Shown piece after piece: positions 1 to 9,080 of a stretch of DNA of 58,457 nucleotides. A program made the translations under genes and the position numbers. The notes below the pieces were generated by a model. It did not search any database, was not told the DNA's origin, and saw only the letters and a program-made list of their open reading frames with translations. Within the stretch, counting starts at the first letter, position 1, and the number at the start of each line of letters is the position of its first letter. The DNA is taken from positions 1 to 58,457 of the forward strand of contig NZ_QAAD01000022.1 of assembly GCF_003046625.1 (NCBI RefSeq), in the 5' to 3' direction. The DNA comes from Mangrovibacterium marinum (GTDB taxonomy: Bacteria > Bacteroidota > Bacteroidia > Bacteroidales > Prolixibacteraceae).

Positions 1-150
1 ATCCTGACGGCTGCTTACTTTGTTCTCTGGGAAAAAACACCTTACTTATTAAGTAGCCAGAACAAGGCAATTGAAGAACAACGAAGATTAAAAAGAATAC
101 AACGGTTAGAAAGACAATTAGCAGATTTAAAAAGCGTCTATCGAAATTAA
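1..150 (+). CDS. 3' end of an unidentified protein
   Basis: The first 150 bases are open in frame 1 and end in TAA, giving 49 residues of a gene that starts before the window. The visible part has a short hydrophobic stretch (AAYFVLW) followed by a highly charged Glu/Arg/Lys/Gln-rich tail with leucines at helical spacing, which looks like a coiled coil. I do not recognise the family. The charged tail after a possible membrane segment would fit a small membrane-anchored protein, but that is inference from 49 residues. Confidence 0.55.
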   Translation: MLTAAYFVLWEKTPYLLSSQNKAIEEQRRLKRIQRLERQLADLKSVYRN

Positions 151-300
151 AAGGTCGTGGGTTTTTTGGTGATTAAATCCCGTAGAAAAAACTGACATCA
201 GACGCTAAGAACCAACAGTTGTTGCCATTGTGAGCACGTAGAAAAAATTATAATTCTTTTATAACCGAACTATATTTTGGTGAGTGACTTTCAGAAAAAA

Positions 301-368
301 GTCATCCCGAACTCGTTCCGGAATCTGCGACCTGAAAGGAACAGATCCCGGAATAAATTCGGGATGAC
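301..368. repeat. 68-bp palindromic repeat with GTCATCCCGAA ends
   Basis: The stretch begins GTCATCCCGAA and ends with its exact reverse complement TTCGGGATGAC. The interior contains further partial complementarity (TTCCGGAATCTG against CAGATCCCGGAA). It lies in the 238-bp gap between the partial first gene and the end of the C1 peptidase gene. Elements with such ends are often dispersed through genomes as small MITE or REP-like sequences, but no second copy is present in this window. It may also act as a transcript-end hairpin for either neighbour. The remainder of the gap (151-388) shows nothing else recognisable. Confidence 0.6.
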
Positions 369-388
369 GGTATCGAACGGGTAATAGC

Positions 389-1639
389 CTATTTGAATTT
401 CTTCAGAATATCTTTTACAGCGTCTTTATGGATGGTGAAGCCCATCATTTTCAACTTCACATAGTCGTGGCTAAAGAAATAGTAGCCAAACTCGGGGGCT
501 TCAGGATCGTTATTGCGCGAGCCCGAGCTGGAGTCCTTAATCAGGTACCAGTCTTTGCCGTCGTTGTTATAGTTCTCCAGGTAGCCAACCAGGTGCATGC
601 CGTGGTCGTCGGTTGTGGTTTCGTTATCGAAACGGAATGCCCGCGCATCTTCGTTAATGTAGGCTGCGGGAATGTCGAAATCGGGGATCATGGCACATTG
701 CGTATCGCGCAGGAAGCCGGCTTCCGACACATCGCCGCCAATGCTCATGGTATAACCCTCGCGGATAGCCTTACGGATGATATCCATATAAACATCCAGC
801 GGAACATTGTAATAGTCGGCATTGTGCCACCAGTTGTCGGGCACGGTGTATTCAACCTGTTGCCAATAGGGCTTCTGCTTGTACGAAAGAATTTCAACAA
901 AATCGTTCGGATCCAGTTTCAGGTAATCGGTCATGTAGCTCATGGGCGTATATTCGTTGCCGTCCACCGTAAACGAAGTCGGAGGAACACCCATATAATG
1001 GTTCATAATCGAAGCAATGGTTTCGAGCGCCTGATCGGTATTCCAGGCATTCGATGTCTTCAGTGAATTTAAGTAGCCGCTCATTTCTGCCATCATCTGG
1101 CTGTGGTCGTGGTATTTTCGGCCGTCGATCAGACCGGTGTATTCGCTTGCGGGCACAAGTCCGCAGGCCAGGGCCACGCGGGCTACCGCATTTCCCTCCG
1201 AGCCTTCGTCGAACAGCGAATTGCCGCGTTGGTCGATAAAGCGTTTTGCTTTGGCCAGGTATTCGTTGTAGGCGATGTACATTTCCGACAGTTTCACCTT
1301 CTTCCCCGTTGTGCGGAAAATTTCCGATTCGTAGAAGGAGAGGGTTGAAAAGTCCCAGCAGGTACCGGTGTTTCCCTGCGAGAGAACCGGGTTGGCCCAT
1401 TGCCGCGTATAAAGATTGACTTTGTTCGGCAACTCATAGGTCGATTGGTCCATGGTTAAGCGAGATGCCGGAGCCTCGGCTTGCAACGAGTCGGTTACAT
1501 GACTGATGTCCTTCAGAATGGTTTCGTAATAAAAACCTTTTCCCTTGGGGTAGCTTTCAATTTTGGCTTCGTCCTTATTTTGAGCAAACAGGTTAACTGT
1601 CAGCAAAAGGGCGATAAGGCCTGCCAATGTTTGTCTCAT
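389..1639 (-). CDS. Secreted C1-family (bleomycin hydrolase-like) cysteine peptidase
   Basis: This 416-residue protein starts with a signal peptide (hydrophobic LAGLIALLLTVNLFAQ). The papain-type nucleophile region is QGNTGTCWDFST, with Cys94 as nucleophile and Gln88 as the likely oxyanion residue. The catalytic His is in DDHGMHLVGY, probably His346. The third position, usually Asn in an N-S-W motif, reads KDSS here (Asp369). Overall it resembles the C1B aminopeptidase C/bleomycin hydrolase branch common in Bacteroidota, exported to the periplasm or surface. It probably trims peptides for nutrition, but the substrate is unknown. It stands alone: the next gene on the same strand (fucosidase) is 110 bp upstream and functionally unrelated. 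Confidence 0.8.
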   Translation of the reverse strand: MRQTLAGLIALLLTVNLFAQNKDEAKIESYPKGKGFYYETILKDISHVTDSLQAEAPASRLTMDQSTYELPNKVNLYTRQWANPVLSQGNTGTCWDFSTLSFYESEIFRTTGKKVKLSEMYIAYNEYLAKAKRFIDQRGNSLFDEGSEGNAVARVALACGLVPASEYTGLIDGRKYHDHSQMMAEMSGYLNSLKTSNAWNTDQALETIASIMNHYMGVPPTSFTVDGNEYTPMSYMTDYLKLDPNDFVEILSYKQKPYWQQVEYTVPDNWWHNADYYNVPLDVYMDIIRKAIREGYTMSIGGDVSEAGFLRDTQCAMIPDFDIPAAYINEDARAFRFDNETTTDDHGMHLVGYLENYNNDGKDWYLIKDSSSGSRNNDPEAPEFGYYFFSHDYVKLKMMGFTIHKDAVKDILKKFK

Positions 1640-1749
1640 AATTTCAATTTATTGTTATAATATAGAATGCTTTTTGTCCGGCGCACTTGCACATAGCCCC
1701 AACGAATGAAATTCAGCATCGCGGACTGTTTGTGTGCCGGTTGGCCGCA

Positions 1750-3078
1750 TCAATTACTTTCGATAACCTGTCCTTGCTCGCGGTACAGATCTACTTTTCC
1801 TTTCAGTAAAACAGCAATTACGGTTACTTCCGGATCGAGCACCGTTTCGGGCACATCGATATAAACAATTCCGGGAACAGCACTCCAGTATTGTTTACCA
1901 ACCACTTGCCAGTTTAGCTTGGTACCTTCGCCAACAACCCAGATGCGGTTAATCTCATTTTTCAACCCTTTAATCATTAGCGGGCCGTTGGGTTTATAGG
2001 GAAGGTACAGATACAGAATGCTGCTGTCCTTGCTCAAGGCAGTAGGGCCGTAGAAGTGCTCATGAGGGATGCCGGCGCGTGTTCCGCAGATGGCCTCTTC
2101 GTGTTTGTTGGTCCAGCGTCCCAATTCTTTCAAAATGTTGACTTGCTGATCCGGGATCGATCCGTCGGCTTTGGGGCCAATGTCGAGCAAGAGGTTGCCG
2201 CCCATGCTGATGCAGTCGACCAGGATGCGGATGATTTGGTTGGGCGTTTTGTAGGCATGGTCGTTGTGCTGGTATCCCCACGAGTTGTTCATGGTCATAC
2301 ACAGTTCCCACCAGCGCGAGTTGGGGCGGGTAACCGGCAATCCTTGCTCGGGTGTTTCGTAATCGCCATAGCCCTGGATGCGCGAATTGAGGATGATGCC
2401 CTTATTCCATTTGTGCAGGCTTTCGCTCAGTTCGCGGGCATGCCATGCTTCGGCCGACTGCTCCCAGTCGCCGTCGAACCAATACAGGTCGGGTTTAAAT
2501 GTTTTGGACAGCTCTTCGAGTTGGCAAAAGTTAAATTTCACAAAGCGATTCCAGCGCTCCGGATCGTCGGTGTAGCGCTTTTCAGTTCGGGTTTTGTTCG
2601 GGTAGTCGGGGTTCGACCAGTCGAGCAAGGAATAATAGAGGCCTACTTTTATTTTTTCGCGTTGCAATTCTTTCACAAACGGGGCAATGACGTCTTTGCC
2701 GGCGGGCGATTTTTGGGGAATGCTCAGGTCTGAACAGTGGGTATCCCAAAGTGCCACACCATCGTGATGCTTGGTGGTGATGACCGCATAGCGTGCTCCG
2801 GCACCTTTAATTAGATTAACCCATTGTTGGGGATCGTAATTTTTAGCCGTGAACCCGTTAAGTTGGTTCATGTAATCGTCGTAGGAGATGTAATTGTTGA
2901 AAAACGACCAGCTTTCGTCGATACCGTTTACCGAGTAAATTCCCCAGTGGATGAAAATTCCCAGTTTCGCATCTTCGAACCATTGCATACGATCAATTTT
3001 TTGCTGCTCAGTCTCTTGTGCATTTAGTCGGATGCCAACGCACAGCATCAGAATCAGATAGAAATATTTAAAATTCAT
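1750..3078 (-). CDS. Alpha-L-fucosidase, glycoside hydrolase family 29
   Basis: A 442-residue secreted enzyme predicted to remove alpha-linked L-fucose from glycans. A signal peptide covers about residues 1-20 and ends in NAQ. GH29 landmarks follow: the N-terminal FGIFIHWG-like block (KLGIFIHWGIYS, 38-49), AGARYAVITTKHHDG (93-107), and the nucleophile motif LYWFDGD, where Asp202 is the likely catalytic nucleophile. The block MGGNLLLDIGPKADG is also typical of the family. The C-terminal ~100 residues form a beta-sheet domain as usual. A -7-like TATCTTTG lies on the minus strand at 3101-3108, about 25 bases before the start. No SusC/SusD pair is near, so this is not an obvious polysaccharide utilisation locus. 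Confidence 0.93.
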   Translation of the reverse strand: MNFKYFYLILMLCVGIRLNAQETEQQKIDRMQWFEDAKLGIFIHWGIYSVNGIDESWSFFNNYISYDDYMNQLNGFTAKNYDPQQWVNLIKGAGARYAVITTKHHDGVALWDTHCSDLSIPQKSPAGKDVIAPFVKELQREKIKVGLYYSLLDWSNPDYPNKTRTEKRYTDDPERWNRFVKFNFCQLEELSKTFKPDLYWFDGDWEQSAEAWHARELSESLHKWNKGIILNSRIQGYGDYETPEQGLPVTRPNSRWWELCMTMNNSWGYQHNDHAYKTPNQIIRILVDCISMGGNLLLDIGPKADGSIPDQQVNILKELGRWTNKHEEAICGTRAGIPHEHFYGPTALSKDSSILYLYLPYKPNGPLMIKGLKNEINRIWVVGEGTKLNWQVVGKQYWSAVPGIVYIDVPETVLDPEVTVIAVLLKGKVDLYREQGQVIESN

Positions 3079-3153
3079 AGATAAAATGATTTAGGATGCC
3101 CAAAGATAAAATTTATCCATCAGTCAGCCTATTTCTGTTGTTGCTTTGCGTGC

Positions 3154-4077
3154 TTATTCGACTAGGTAGCTGGCATTATCCTTCACGGCCTCGGTGGCGG
3201 GAAAGATATCCCTGGCCTGTCGCAGGATTTCGGCGGGAGTTTTGTAACGGGCCGAAAAATGACCGATCAAGAGTTTTTTCGCTTCGGCAGCCTTGGCAAT
3301 TTGAGCCGCCTGCACGCCGGTTGAATGGAAGGTGGCAGCAGCCAAGGCCGTATCTTGCTGCGCAAAAGTTGCTTCGTGGTACAGCAGATCAACTCCACGA
3401 ATGGTATCTATCATGGCCTCGTTGTAGGCCGTGTCCGAGCAGTAGGCATAAGAGCGGGGCTTCGGAGCCGGAATGGTTAGCTCGGCATTGGGAATAACTT
3501 GCCCGTTTTCAGTAATGAACTCGGCTCCTGCCTTTATGTTTTTGATTTCGCGGATGGGAATATTATACTGTGCTATTTTTTCTTTGATGATGTTGGCTTC
3601 GCGCGGAAGTTCTTCAAAGAGAAAACCACAGCAGGCAATGCGGTGCTTTAACGGGAACGAGCTCACCCGTAGTTTCTTGTTTTCGACAATAACCTGTGGC
3701 CTTTTAAAGTTCAGCGGGTGAAAAATAAGGGGAAAAGCTGTTTGGTCGAGCTGCAAAAAATCGAGTTGAAACTTGATGTAGCGTTGCAGTTCCGAATGGG
3801 CATAGATATGTAGTGCGCTACGTCGTCCCTGTAAAATGAAGGTCGAAATCAATCCGATCAATCCAAAAAAATGATCACCGTGAAGGTGGGAGATACAGAT
3901 ATGATCAATTTTACTGTAATTAATCCGGTTACGGCGTAATTGCTGCTGAGTGCCTTCGCCGCAATCAATTAAAAAAAACCGCCCAAGTACATTGAGCACT
4001 TGAGCGGTTGGGTATCTTTCGGAAGTAGGCGTTGCCGAACTACTTCCCAGAATTGTTAATTTGAATGGAACCTGCAT
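3154..4077 (-). CDS. rnz: Ribonuclease Z (tRNA 3' endonuclease)
   Basis: A 307-residue metallo-beta-lactamase-fold nuclease that cuts the 3' trailer of tRNA precursors in the cytoplasm. The zinc-binding motif HLHGDH is at residues 64-69, after the glycine-rich LGSSSATPT start typical of RNase Z. Further metal ligands are seen in YCSDTAY, LYHEATF and LIGHFSARY near the C-terminus. Length matches the short bacterial form. It begins 12 bp after the STAS gene, which itself follows rpsA by 45 bp, so the three are probably one transcript. The coupling with S1 suggests growth-rate expression together with translation genes (inference). Confidence 0.95.
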   Translation of the reverse strand: MQVPFKLTILGSSSATPTSERYPTAQVLNVLGRFFLIDCGEGTQQQLRRNRINYSKIDHICISHLHGDHFFGLIGLISTFILQGRRSALHIYAHSELQRYIKFQLDFLQLDQTAFPLIFHPLNFKRPQVIVENKKLRVSSFPLKHRIACCGFLFEELPREANIIKEKIAQYNIPIREIKNIKAGAEFITENGQVIPNAELTIPAPKPRSYAYCSDTAYNEAMIDTIRGVDLLYHEATFAQQDTALAAATFHSTGVQAAQIAKAAEAKKLLIGHFSARYKTPAEILRQARDIFPATEAVKDNASYLVE

Positions 4078-4089
4078 GAAAGAGAAACC

Positions 4090-4443
4090 TTAAAGTTTTT
4101 CTTTTTTAGCCAGCAACTCTTCAGCTTCTTCTACTGTTTTTGTAATCAGCAGAACGGTATGAAGCATTGACAGGCGAATCAGATGTTCCACATCAGGTTG
4201 CAATCCGCAGAGGATAAATGTACCAATTGCATCTTCGCATAAGCGGTTGGCAACTAAAATGGAACTTAATCCCGATGAGTCGATGTAGGAACAAGCGCTG
4301 ACATCGAGGATTATATTTTTCACATTTTCGTTACCCAATACCACCAATTCCGATTTCAAATCAGGAGCATTGTTGGTATCCAGCTTAGAGCTCAGTACTT
4401 TAATGACTGACAGATTGTCCTTGTTTATTACTTGAAATTCCAT
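4090..4443 (-). CDS. STAS-domain protein, anti-sigma factor antagonist type
   Basis: A 117-residue single STAS domain similar to SpoIIAA/RsbV. The phosphorylation-site region reads SYIDSSGLSSIL at about residues 51-62; one of the two serines after Asp is the expected target of a partner-switching anti-sigma kinase. No kinase or sigma factor gene is next to it. It sits between rpsA and rnz, an arrangement that implies constitutive co-expression with translation genes. Its partner cannot be identified from this window. Confidence 0.85.
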   Translation of the reverse strand: MEFQVINKDNLSVIKVLSSKLDTNNAPDLKSELVVLGNENVKNIILDVSACSYIDSSGLSSILVANRLCEDAIGTFILCGLQPDVEHLIRLSMLHTVLLITKTVEEAEELLAKKEKL

Positions 4444-4488
4444 GAATGGAAATTTACGAAATTCTGTAGAACAATGTGTAAGTAATTC

Positions 4489-6327
4489 TTACTTTTCTTT
4501 GTTTTCTTCAGCTTCCATTTGAGATTTCAAGGCAGCCAACTCGCTGATGTCACCCAAAGTTGTTTTCTCCAGGTTATCTTTTACAGTTTTCACTGCTTTT
4601 TTAGTTTGCTTAGCTGCAGCTTTCTTCTCTGCTGTATCAGTCGATTTTTTCTCATCTTCGAATACACGAGAGTGAGACAAAATGATGCGTTTTGCAGATT
4701 TCGAGAACTCGATTACTTTGAAGTCCAGTTTTTCTTCCAAAGCAGCTTGAGAACCGTCTTCTTTTACCAGGTGGCGAGGAGTTGCGAATCCTTCAACACC
4801 GTAAGGAAGAGCGATTGTAGCACCTTTGTCGAACAACTCAACAACAGTACCTTCATGGATAGAATCTACGGAGAAGATTGTTTCGAATACATCCCATGGG
4901 TTTTCTTCCAATTGTTTGTGGCCTAAGCTCAAACGACGGTTTTCTTTGTCGATGTCCAGAACAACAACTTCGATATCAGCACCGATTGAAGTGAATTCAG
5001 AAGGGTGTTTGATTTTCTTGGTCCAGCTCAGGTCAGAGATGTGGATTAAGCCGTCAACACCTTCTTCGATTTCAACAAATACACCGAAGTTGGTGAAGTT
5101 GCGAACTGTTGCCGTGTGTTGAGATCCTACGCCGAAACGAGTGTCGATATCTTGCCAAGGGTCTTGACGCAGTTGTTTGATACCCAATGACATTTTGCGC
5201 TCGTCGCGGTCCAGAGTCAGGATTTGAGCTTCGATTTCGTCGCCTACTTTCAGGAAGTCTTGTGCTGAACGCAAGTGTTGTGACCAGCTCATTTCTGAAA
5301 CGTGGATCAAACCTTCTACGCCCGGAGCGATTTCAACGAATGCACCGTAGTCAGCCATAACAACAACTTTACCTTTCACCGTGTCGCCAACTTTCAATTC
5401 AGCGTCTAGGTTATCCCATGGGTGAGGAGTCAATTGTTTCAGACCAAGAGCGATCCGTTTTTTGTCATCGTCGAAGTCCAGGATTACAACGTTCAGTTTC
5501 TGATCCAATTCAACGATTTCGTTCGGGTGCGAGATACGACCCCAGCTCAAGTCAGTGATGTGGATCAAGCCGTCAACGCCACCCAAGTCGATGAATACAC
5601 CGTAAGAAGTGATGTTTTTAACGGTTCCTTCCAGAACTTGACCTTTTTCCAGTTTCGAGATGATCTCTTTTTTCTGTTGTTCAAGTTCTGCTTCGATCAA
5701 TGCTTTATGTGATACAACTACGTTACGGAATTCCTGGTTGATTTTAACCACTTTGAATTCCATTGTTTTACCAACGTACATATCGTAGTCGCGGATTGGT
5801 TTCACGTCAATTTGTGAACCTGGCAAGAATGCTTCGATGCCGAATACGTCAACGATCATACCACCTTTTGTGCGGCATTTGATGTAACCTTTAATGATTT
5901 CGTCGTTGTCCAAAGCAGCGTTAACACGATCCCAAGAGCGCATTGCACGAGCTTTTTTGTGCGATAAAATCATCTGGCCTTTTTTGTCTTCCAGGCTTTC
6001 AATGTAAACTTCTACTGAGTCGCCTACTTTCAGATCCGGATTGTAACGGAATTCGTTTAACGAAACGATACCGTCTGATTTGTAACCGATGTCAACAACA
6101 ACTTCGCGTTTGTTCATCGAGATTACAGTACCTTCCAACACTTCTTTTTCCTGAACAGTGTTCAGTGTGTTGTCGTACATTTTTTCAAATTCGTTTTCAC
6201 CACGTTGACCGGCAAAACCTTCGTCTTCCGACTCCAGTGCAGCCCAATCAAAGTCTTCGTTGCTAGCAGCTGTAGCTACCTGCGCAACTTCTTCCTTGAT
6301 CTCAAGGTTCTCTTTGTTTTCTACCAT
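4489..6327 (-). CDS. rpsA: 30S ribosomal protein S1
   Basis: A 612-residue S1 protein that binds mRNA on the 30S subunit. Six consecutive S1 RNA-binding repeats are visible, for example VLEGTVISMNKREVVVDIGYKSDG, then four strongly similar copies each carrying a 'DGLIHISDLSW'-like strand. The N-terminus is acidic and the C-terminus is Lys/Ala-rich. I place the start at the ATG at 6327 (protein begins MVENKEN); a longer reading from 6339 would need a TTG codon. A consensus promoter lies 53-83 bp upstream. Codon use is strongly biased, as expected for a highly expressed gene. Confidence 0.97.
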   Translation of the reverse strand: MVENKENLEIKEEVAQVATAASNEDFDWAALESEDEGFAGQRGENEFEKMYDNTLNTVQEKEVLEGTVISMNKREVVVDIGYKSDGIVSLNEFRYNPDLKVGDSVEVYIESLEDKKGQMILSHKKARAMRSWDRVNAALDNDEIIKGYIKCRTKGGMIVDVFGIEAFLPGSQIDVKPIRDYDMYVGKTMEFKVVKINQEFRNVVVSHKALIEAELEQQKKEIISKLEKGQVLEGTVKNITSYGVFIDLGGVDGLIHITDLSWGRISHPNEIVELDQKLNVVILDFDDDKKRIALGLKQLTPHPWDNLDAELKVGDTVKGKVVVMADYGAFVEIAPGVEGLIHVSEMSWSQHLRSAQDFLKVGDEIEAQILTLDRDERKMSLGIKQLRQDPWQDIDTRFGVGSQHTATVRNFTNFGVFVEIEEGVDGLIHISDLSWTKKIKHPSEFTSIGADIEVVVLDIDKENRRLSLGHKQLEENPWDVFETIFSVDSIHEGTVVELFDKGATIALPYGVEGFATPRHLVKEDGSQAALEEKLDFKVIEFSKSAKRIILSHSRVFEDEKKSTDTAEKKAAAKQTKKAVKTVKDNLEKTTLGDISELAALKSQMEAEENKEK

Positions 6328-6379
6328 TTTAAATTTCAATTAATTAATAAGTTAGACATTATATTTTGCTAACGCGCGG

Positions 6380-6410
6380 CAAAAGTATGATTATTCCGAC
6401 TGACTGCAAA
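6380..6410 (-). promoter_or_regulatory. Promoter of the rpsA-STAS-rnz transcript
   Basis: Reading the minus strand, TTTG (6410-6407) is followed after exactly 19 bases by TACTTTTG (6387-6380). This is a perfect match to the Bacteroidota primary-sigma consensus TTTG-N19-TAnnTTTG. The start codon of rpsA lies 52 bases downstream. Confidence 0.85.
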
Positions 6411-6512
6411 GTGTTGGCAGCTTTTTTTTACCAATTTTACGGAAAAGCGGCCGAATGTTTTCTTTTATGCCGATTTTTGCGGGAAATACAGCCGTGTCAC
6501 CCGAAAAGAGTT

Positions 6513-6520
6513 TAGTTTTG
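6513..6520 (+). promoter_or_regulatory. Possible -7 element of the rml cluster
   Basis: TAGTTTTG matches the TAnnTTTG -7 consensus 49 bp before rmlA. No good TTG element is found at the expected spacing, so only the -7 half is supported. Confidence 0.4.
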
Positions 6521-6569
6521 TGTAAGGTCTTCGCTGAAGGCAGTTACCGTACCTAAATTTATATATTGC

Positions 6570-7451
6570 ATGAAAGGAATTATTCTGGCCGGAGGATCCG
6601 GAACCCGCTTATACCCGATAACACAAACCATTTCGAAACAACTTATTCCGGTTTACGACAAACCCATGATTTATTATCCGCTGTCGGTGCTCATGCTGGC
6701 TGGCATTCGCGAGATCCTGATTATTTCGACTCCGGAAGATTTGCCCAACTTCGAACGTCTGTTGGGCGACGGATCACAACTAGGGCTCGACTTACATTAC
6801 AAAGTACAAGCTTCGCCCGACGGGCTGGCCCAAGCCTTTATAATAGGTGAGGAGTTTATTGGCAACGACCATGTGGCCATGATTTTGGGTGACAACATCT
6901 TTTATGGATATAATTTTAGTGCCTTGCTCGCCCAGGCTGCCTCGGTTGACGATGGTGCCGTTGTGTTTGGCTACTACGTGAACGACCCTGAACGCTATGG
7001 GGTTGTTGAGTTTGATGCTGATGGTAAAGTGCTGGGAATTGAGGAAAAGCCGGAACATCCCAAGTCGAATTACGCCGTTACCGGTTTGTACTTTTATTCG
7101 AATGATGTGGTGCAAAAAGCCAAATCGTTAAAGCCATCGAAGCGGGGCGAGCTGGAAATAACCGATCTGAACCGGCTGTACCTGGATGAAAACCGATTGC
7201 GTGTAAAACTGTTGGGGCGTGGTTTTGCCTGGTTGGATACCGGCACGCACGAAAGCCTGCTGCAGGCATCCAATTTTATTGCCACCATTGAGCAACGACA
7301 AGGCTTGAAAGTGTCGTGCGTTGAAGAGATTGCCTTCAAAAAGGGCTATATCACTGCCGATCAACTGCGCCAACTCGCCGAGCCACTTAAAAAGAATAAG
7401 TACGGGCAATATTTAATTCGGTTGGCCAATAACGAAGTTTCTTCATTTTAA
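6570..7451 (+). CDS. rmlA: Glucose-1-phosphate thymidylyltransferase
   Basis: A 293-residue enzyme joining dTTP and glucose-1-phosphate to dTDP-glucose, the first step of dTDP-L-rhamnose synthesis. The nucleotide-binding loop [11 protein letters not shown] is at residues 6-16, followed by [17 protein letters not shown], which is diagnostic for RmlA. LGDNIFYG and the [20 protein letters not shown] block complete the active site. Length is as expected. It is followed 17 bp later by rmlC and then rmlD, so the three are probably an operon. rmlB (dTDP-glucose 4,6-dehydratase) is not in the cluster or elsewhere in this window. Confidence 0.96.
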   Translation: MKGIILAGGSGTRLYPITQTISKQLIPVYDKPMIYYPLSVLMLAGIREILIISTPEDLPNFERLLGDGSQLGLDLHYKVQASPDGLAQAFIIGEEFIGNDHVAMILGDNIFYGYNFSALLAQAASVDDGAVVFGYYVNDPERYGVVEFDADGKVLGIEEKPEHPKSNYAVTGLYFYSNDVVQKAKSLKPSKRGELEITDLNRLYLDENRLRVKLLGRGFAWLDTGTHESLLQASNFIATIEQRQGLKVSCVEEIAFKKGYITADQLRQLAEPLKKNKYGQYLIRLANNEVSSF

Positions 7452-7468
7452 ATACCGATATTTAGACT

Positions 7469-8017
7469 ATGCAGGTTGAAACAAGCCCCTTGGAGGGATT
7501 AGTGATTTTAACTCCTCGCGTTTTTGAAGATGAGCGAGGCTATTTTTTTGAAAGCTTTCATGCCCTGAAATACAAACAAGCAGGGATTGAAGCAGATTTT
7601 GTGCAGGATAACGAATCGCGTTCGTCGCAGGGGGTAATCCGTGGTTTGCACTATCAAACCGGCACGTCGGCACAGGCCAAGCTGGTGCGCGTTACCGAGG
7701 GGGTCGTTTGGGATGTTGCCGTTGATTTGCGGCCGCAATCGACTACATTCGGGCAGTGGTACGGGGTAGAGCTCAGTGCAGCCAACAAGAAGCAACTGTT
7801 TATTCCGCGTGGCTTTGCTCATGGTTTTGCGGTGTTAAGCCCTAAAGCAACATTGACTTACAAATGCGATAACTTTTATAATCCGCAGGCCGAGGGCGGT
7901 ATCCGCTATGATGATCCGGACCTGAAGATTGACTGGCCAATAGACTGCCGCGAAGCGCTTTTGTCTGAAAAAGATATGAAAAATGGTTCGTTTCGCGAGC
8001 TTCAGCCAAATTGGTAG
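7469..8017 (+). CDS. rmlC: dTDP-4-dehydrorhamnose 3,5-epimerase
   Basis: A 182-residue cupin enzyme, third step of dTDP-rhamnose synthesis. Family motifs: ERGYFFESFH near the N-terminus, GVIRGLHYQ with the catalytic His, then PRGFAHGFAVLS and TYKCDNFYNPQAEGGIRYDDP. The product feeds rmlD, 117 bp downstream. The spacing to rmlA (17 bp) supports co-transcription. Confidence 0.96.
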   Translation: MQVETSPLEGLVILTPRVFEDERGYFFESFHALKYKQAGIEADFVQDNESRSSQGVIRGLHYQTGTSAQAKLVRVTEGVVWDVAVDLRPQSTTFGQWYGVELSAANKKQLFIPRGFAHGFAVLSPKATLTYKCDNFYNPQAEGGIRYDDPDLKIDWPIDCREALLSEKDMKNGSFRELQPNW

Positions 8018-8134
8018 TGCATCTTTGTTAAATATCTGTTGGATTTTTATTTCTTTGAAAGATCACTGATAAATTACAGCTATTTTTGAAGTTCGGGGTA
8101 GGACGAAATCCCATCATCACATAAAACTGTTTGA

Positions 8135-9010
8135 ATGAAAGTATTAATTACCGGTGCAAACGGACAATTGGGCTCTGAAATAAAAGCCAGATCGGAACAA
8201 TTTCCCGGTATCGATTTTTTGTTGACCGACGTCGATGAACTGGATCTGACCGATTTTGAAGCCGTTCGTGCTTTTATTGAGGAACACAAACCTTCTTTTA
8301 TTATTAATTGTGCTGCGTATACTGCTGTTGATGTGGCTGAAACAGATGTTGAACTAGCCAGCTTGATCAACACCAAAGTGCCGGCATTTTTAGGAAAGCT
8401 GGCCACAGCCATCGATGCCAAGGTTGTTCATGTTTCCACCGACTATGTGTTCGACGGCACAGCCTGTACGCCCTACGAGGAGGCCGACCTGGTTGATCCG
8501 GATTCGGTTTACGGAAAAACAAAGCTGAATGGCGAAATTGCCCTGGTGAAAGAGAACCCGAAGGCTATCATTATCCGTACATCCTGGTTGTATTCCAGCT
8601 ATGGCAAAAATTTCGCTAAAACGATGATTAAGCTGGGCATTGAGCGGGATGAACTGAAGGTTGTAGTCGACCAGGTGGGCACACCCACTTATGCCGGCGA
8701 TTTGGCCGATGCCATACTGATGATTATTGATAAGGCACTGGCAGATGCGGCCAGCTGGAAGGGCGGCATCTATCATTTTTCAAACGAAGGGGTTTGCAGT
8801 TGGTACGATTTTGCAAAAGCAATTCACGAGATTTACGGCATCGACTGTAATGTGCGCCCAATCAGCACCGACGAGTACCCAACACCGGCCAAACGACCGG
8901 CATACAGCGTACTATGTAAGAAAAAAATAAAGCGCAACTACGGAATTACAATTCCATATTGGCGCGATAGTCTGAAAGACTGCATTGCGCAGTTGAAAGC
9001 GCAACACTGA
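8135..9010 (+). CDS. rmlD: dTDP-4-dehydrorhamnose reductase
   Basis: A 291-residue NAD(P)H-dependent short-chain dehydrogenase, last step of dTDP-L-rhamnose synthesis. The N-terminal Rossmann loop is TGANGQLGSE (residues 6-15). VSTDYVFDGT and the catalytic YGKTKLNGE (Tyr-x-x-x-Lys) follow, and RTSWLYSSYGKNF is typical of RmlD. The product would be used for rhamnose-containing surface polysaccharide. The phosphohexomutase that provides glucose-1-phosphate lies 70 bp downstream, so a four-gene unit is plausible. Confidence 0.96.
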   Translation: MKVLITGANGQLGSEIKARSEQFPGIDFLLTDVDELDLTDFEAVRAFIEEHKPSFIINCAAYTAVDVAETDVELASLINTKVPAFLGKLATAIDAKVVHVSTDYVFDGTACTPYEEADLVDPDSVYGKTKLNGEIALVKENPKAIIIRTSWLYSSYGKNFAKTMIKLGIERDELKVVVDQVGTPTYAGDLADAILMIIDKALADAASWKGGIYHFSNEGVCSWYDFAKAIHEIYGIDCNVRPISTDEYPTPAKRPAYSVLCKKKIKRNYGITIPYWRDSLKDCIAQLKAQH

Positions 9011-9080
9011 GCAATGTCACTGACGTGTGCCCTTAGATTATGAACAACATGAATACCAAACAAATCAAATAGAGTAGAGT

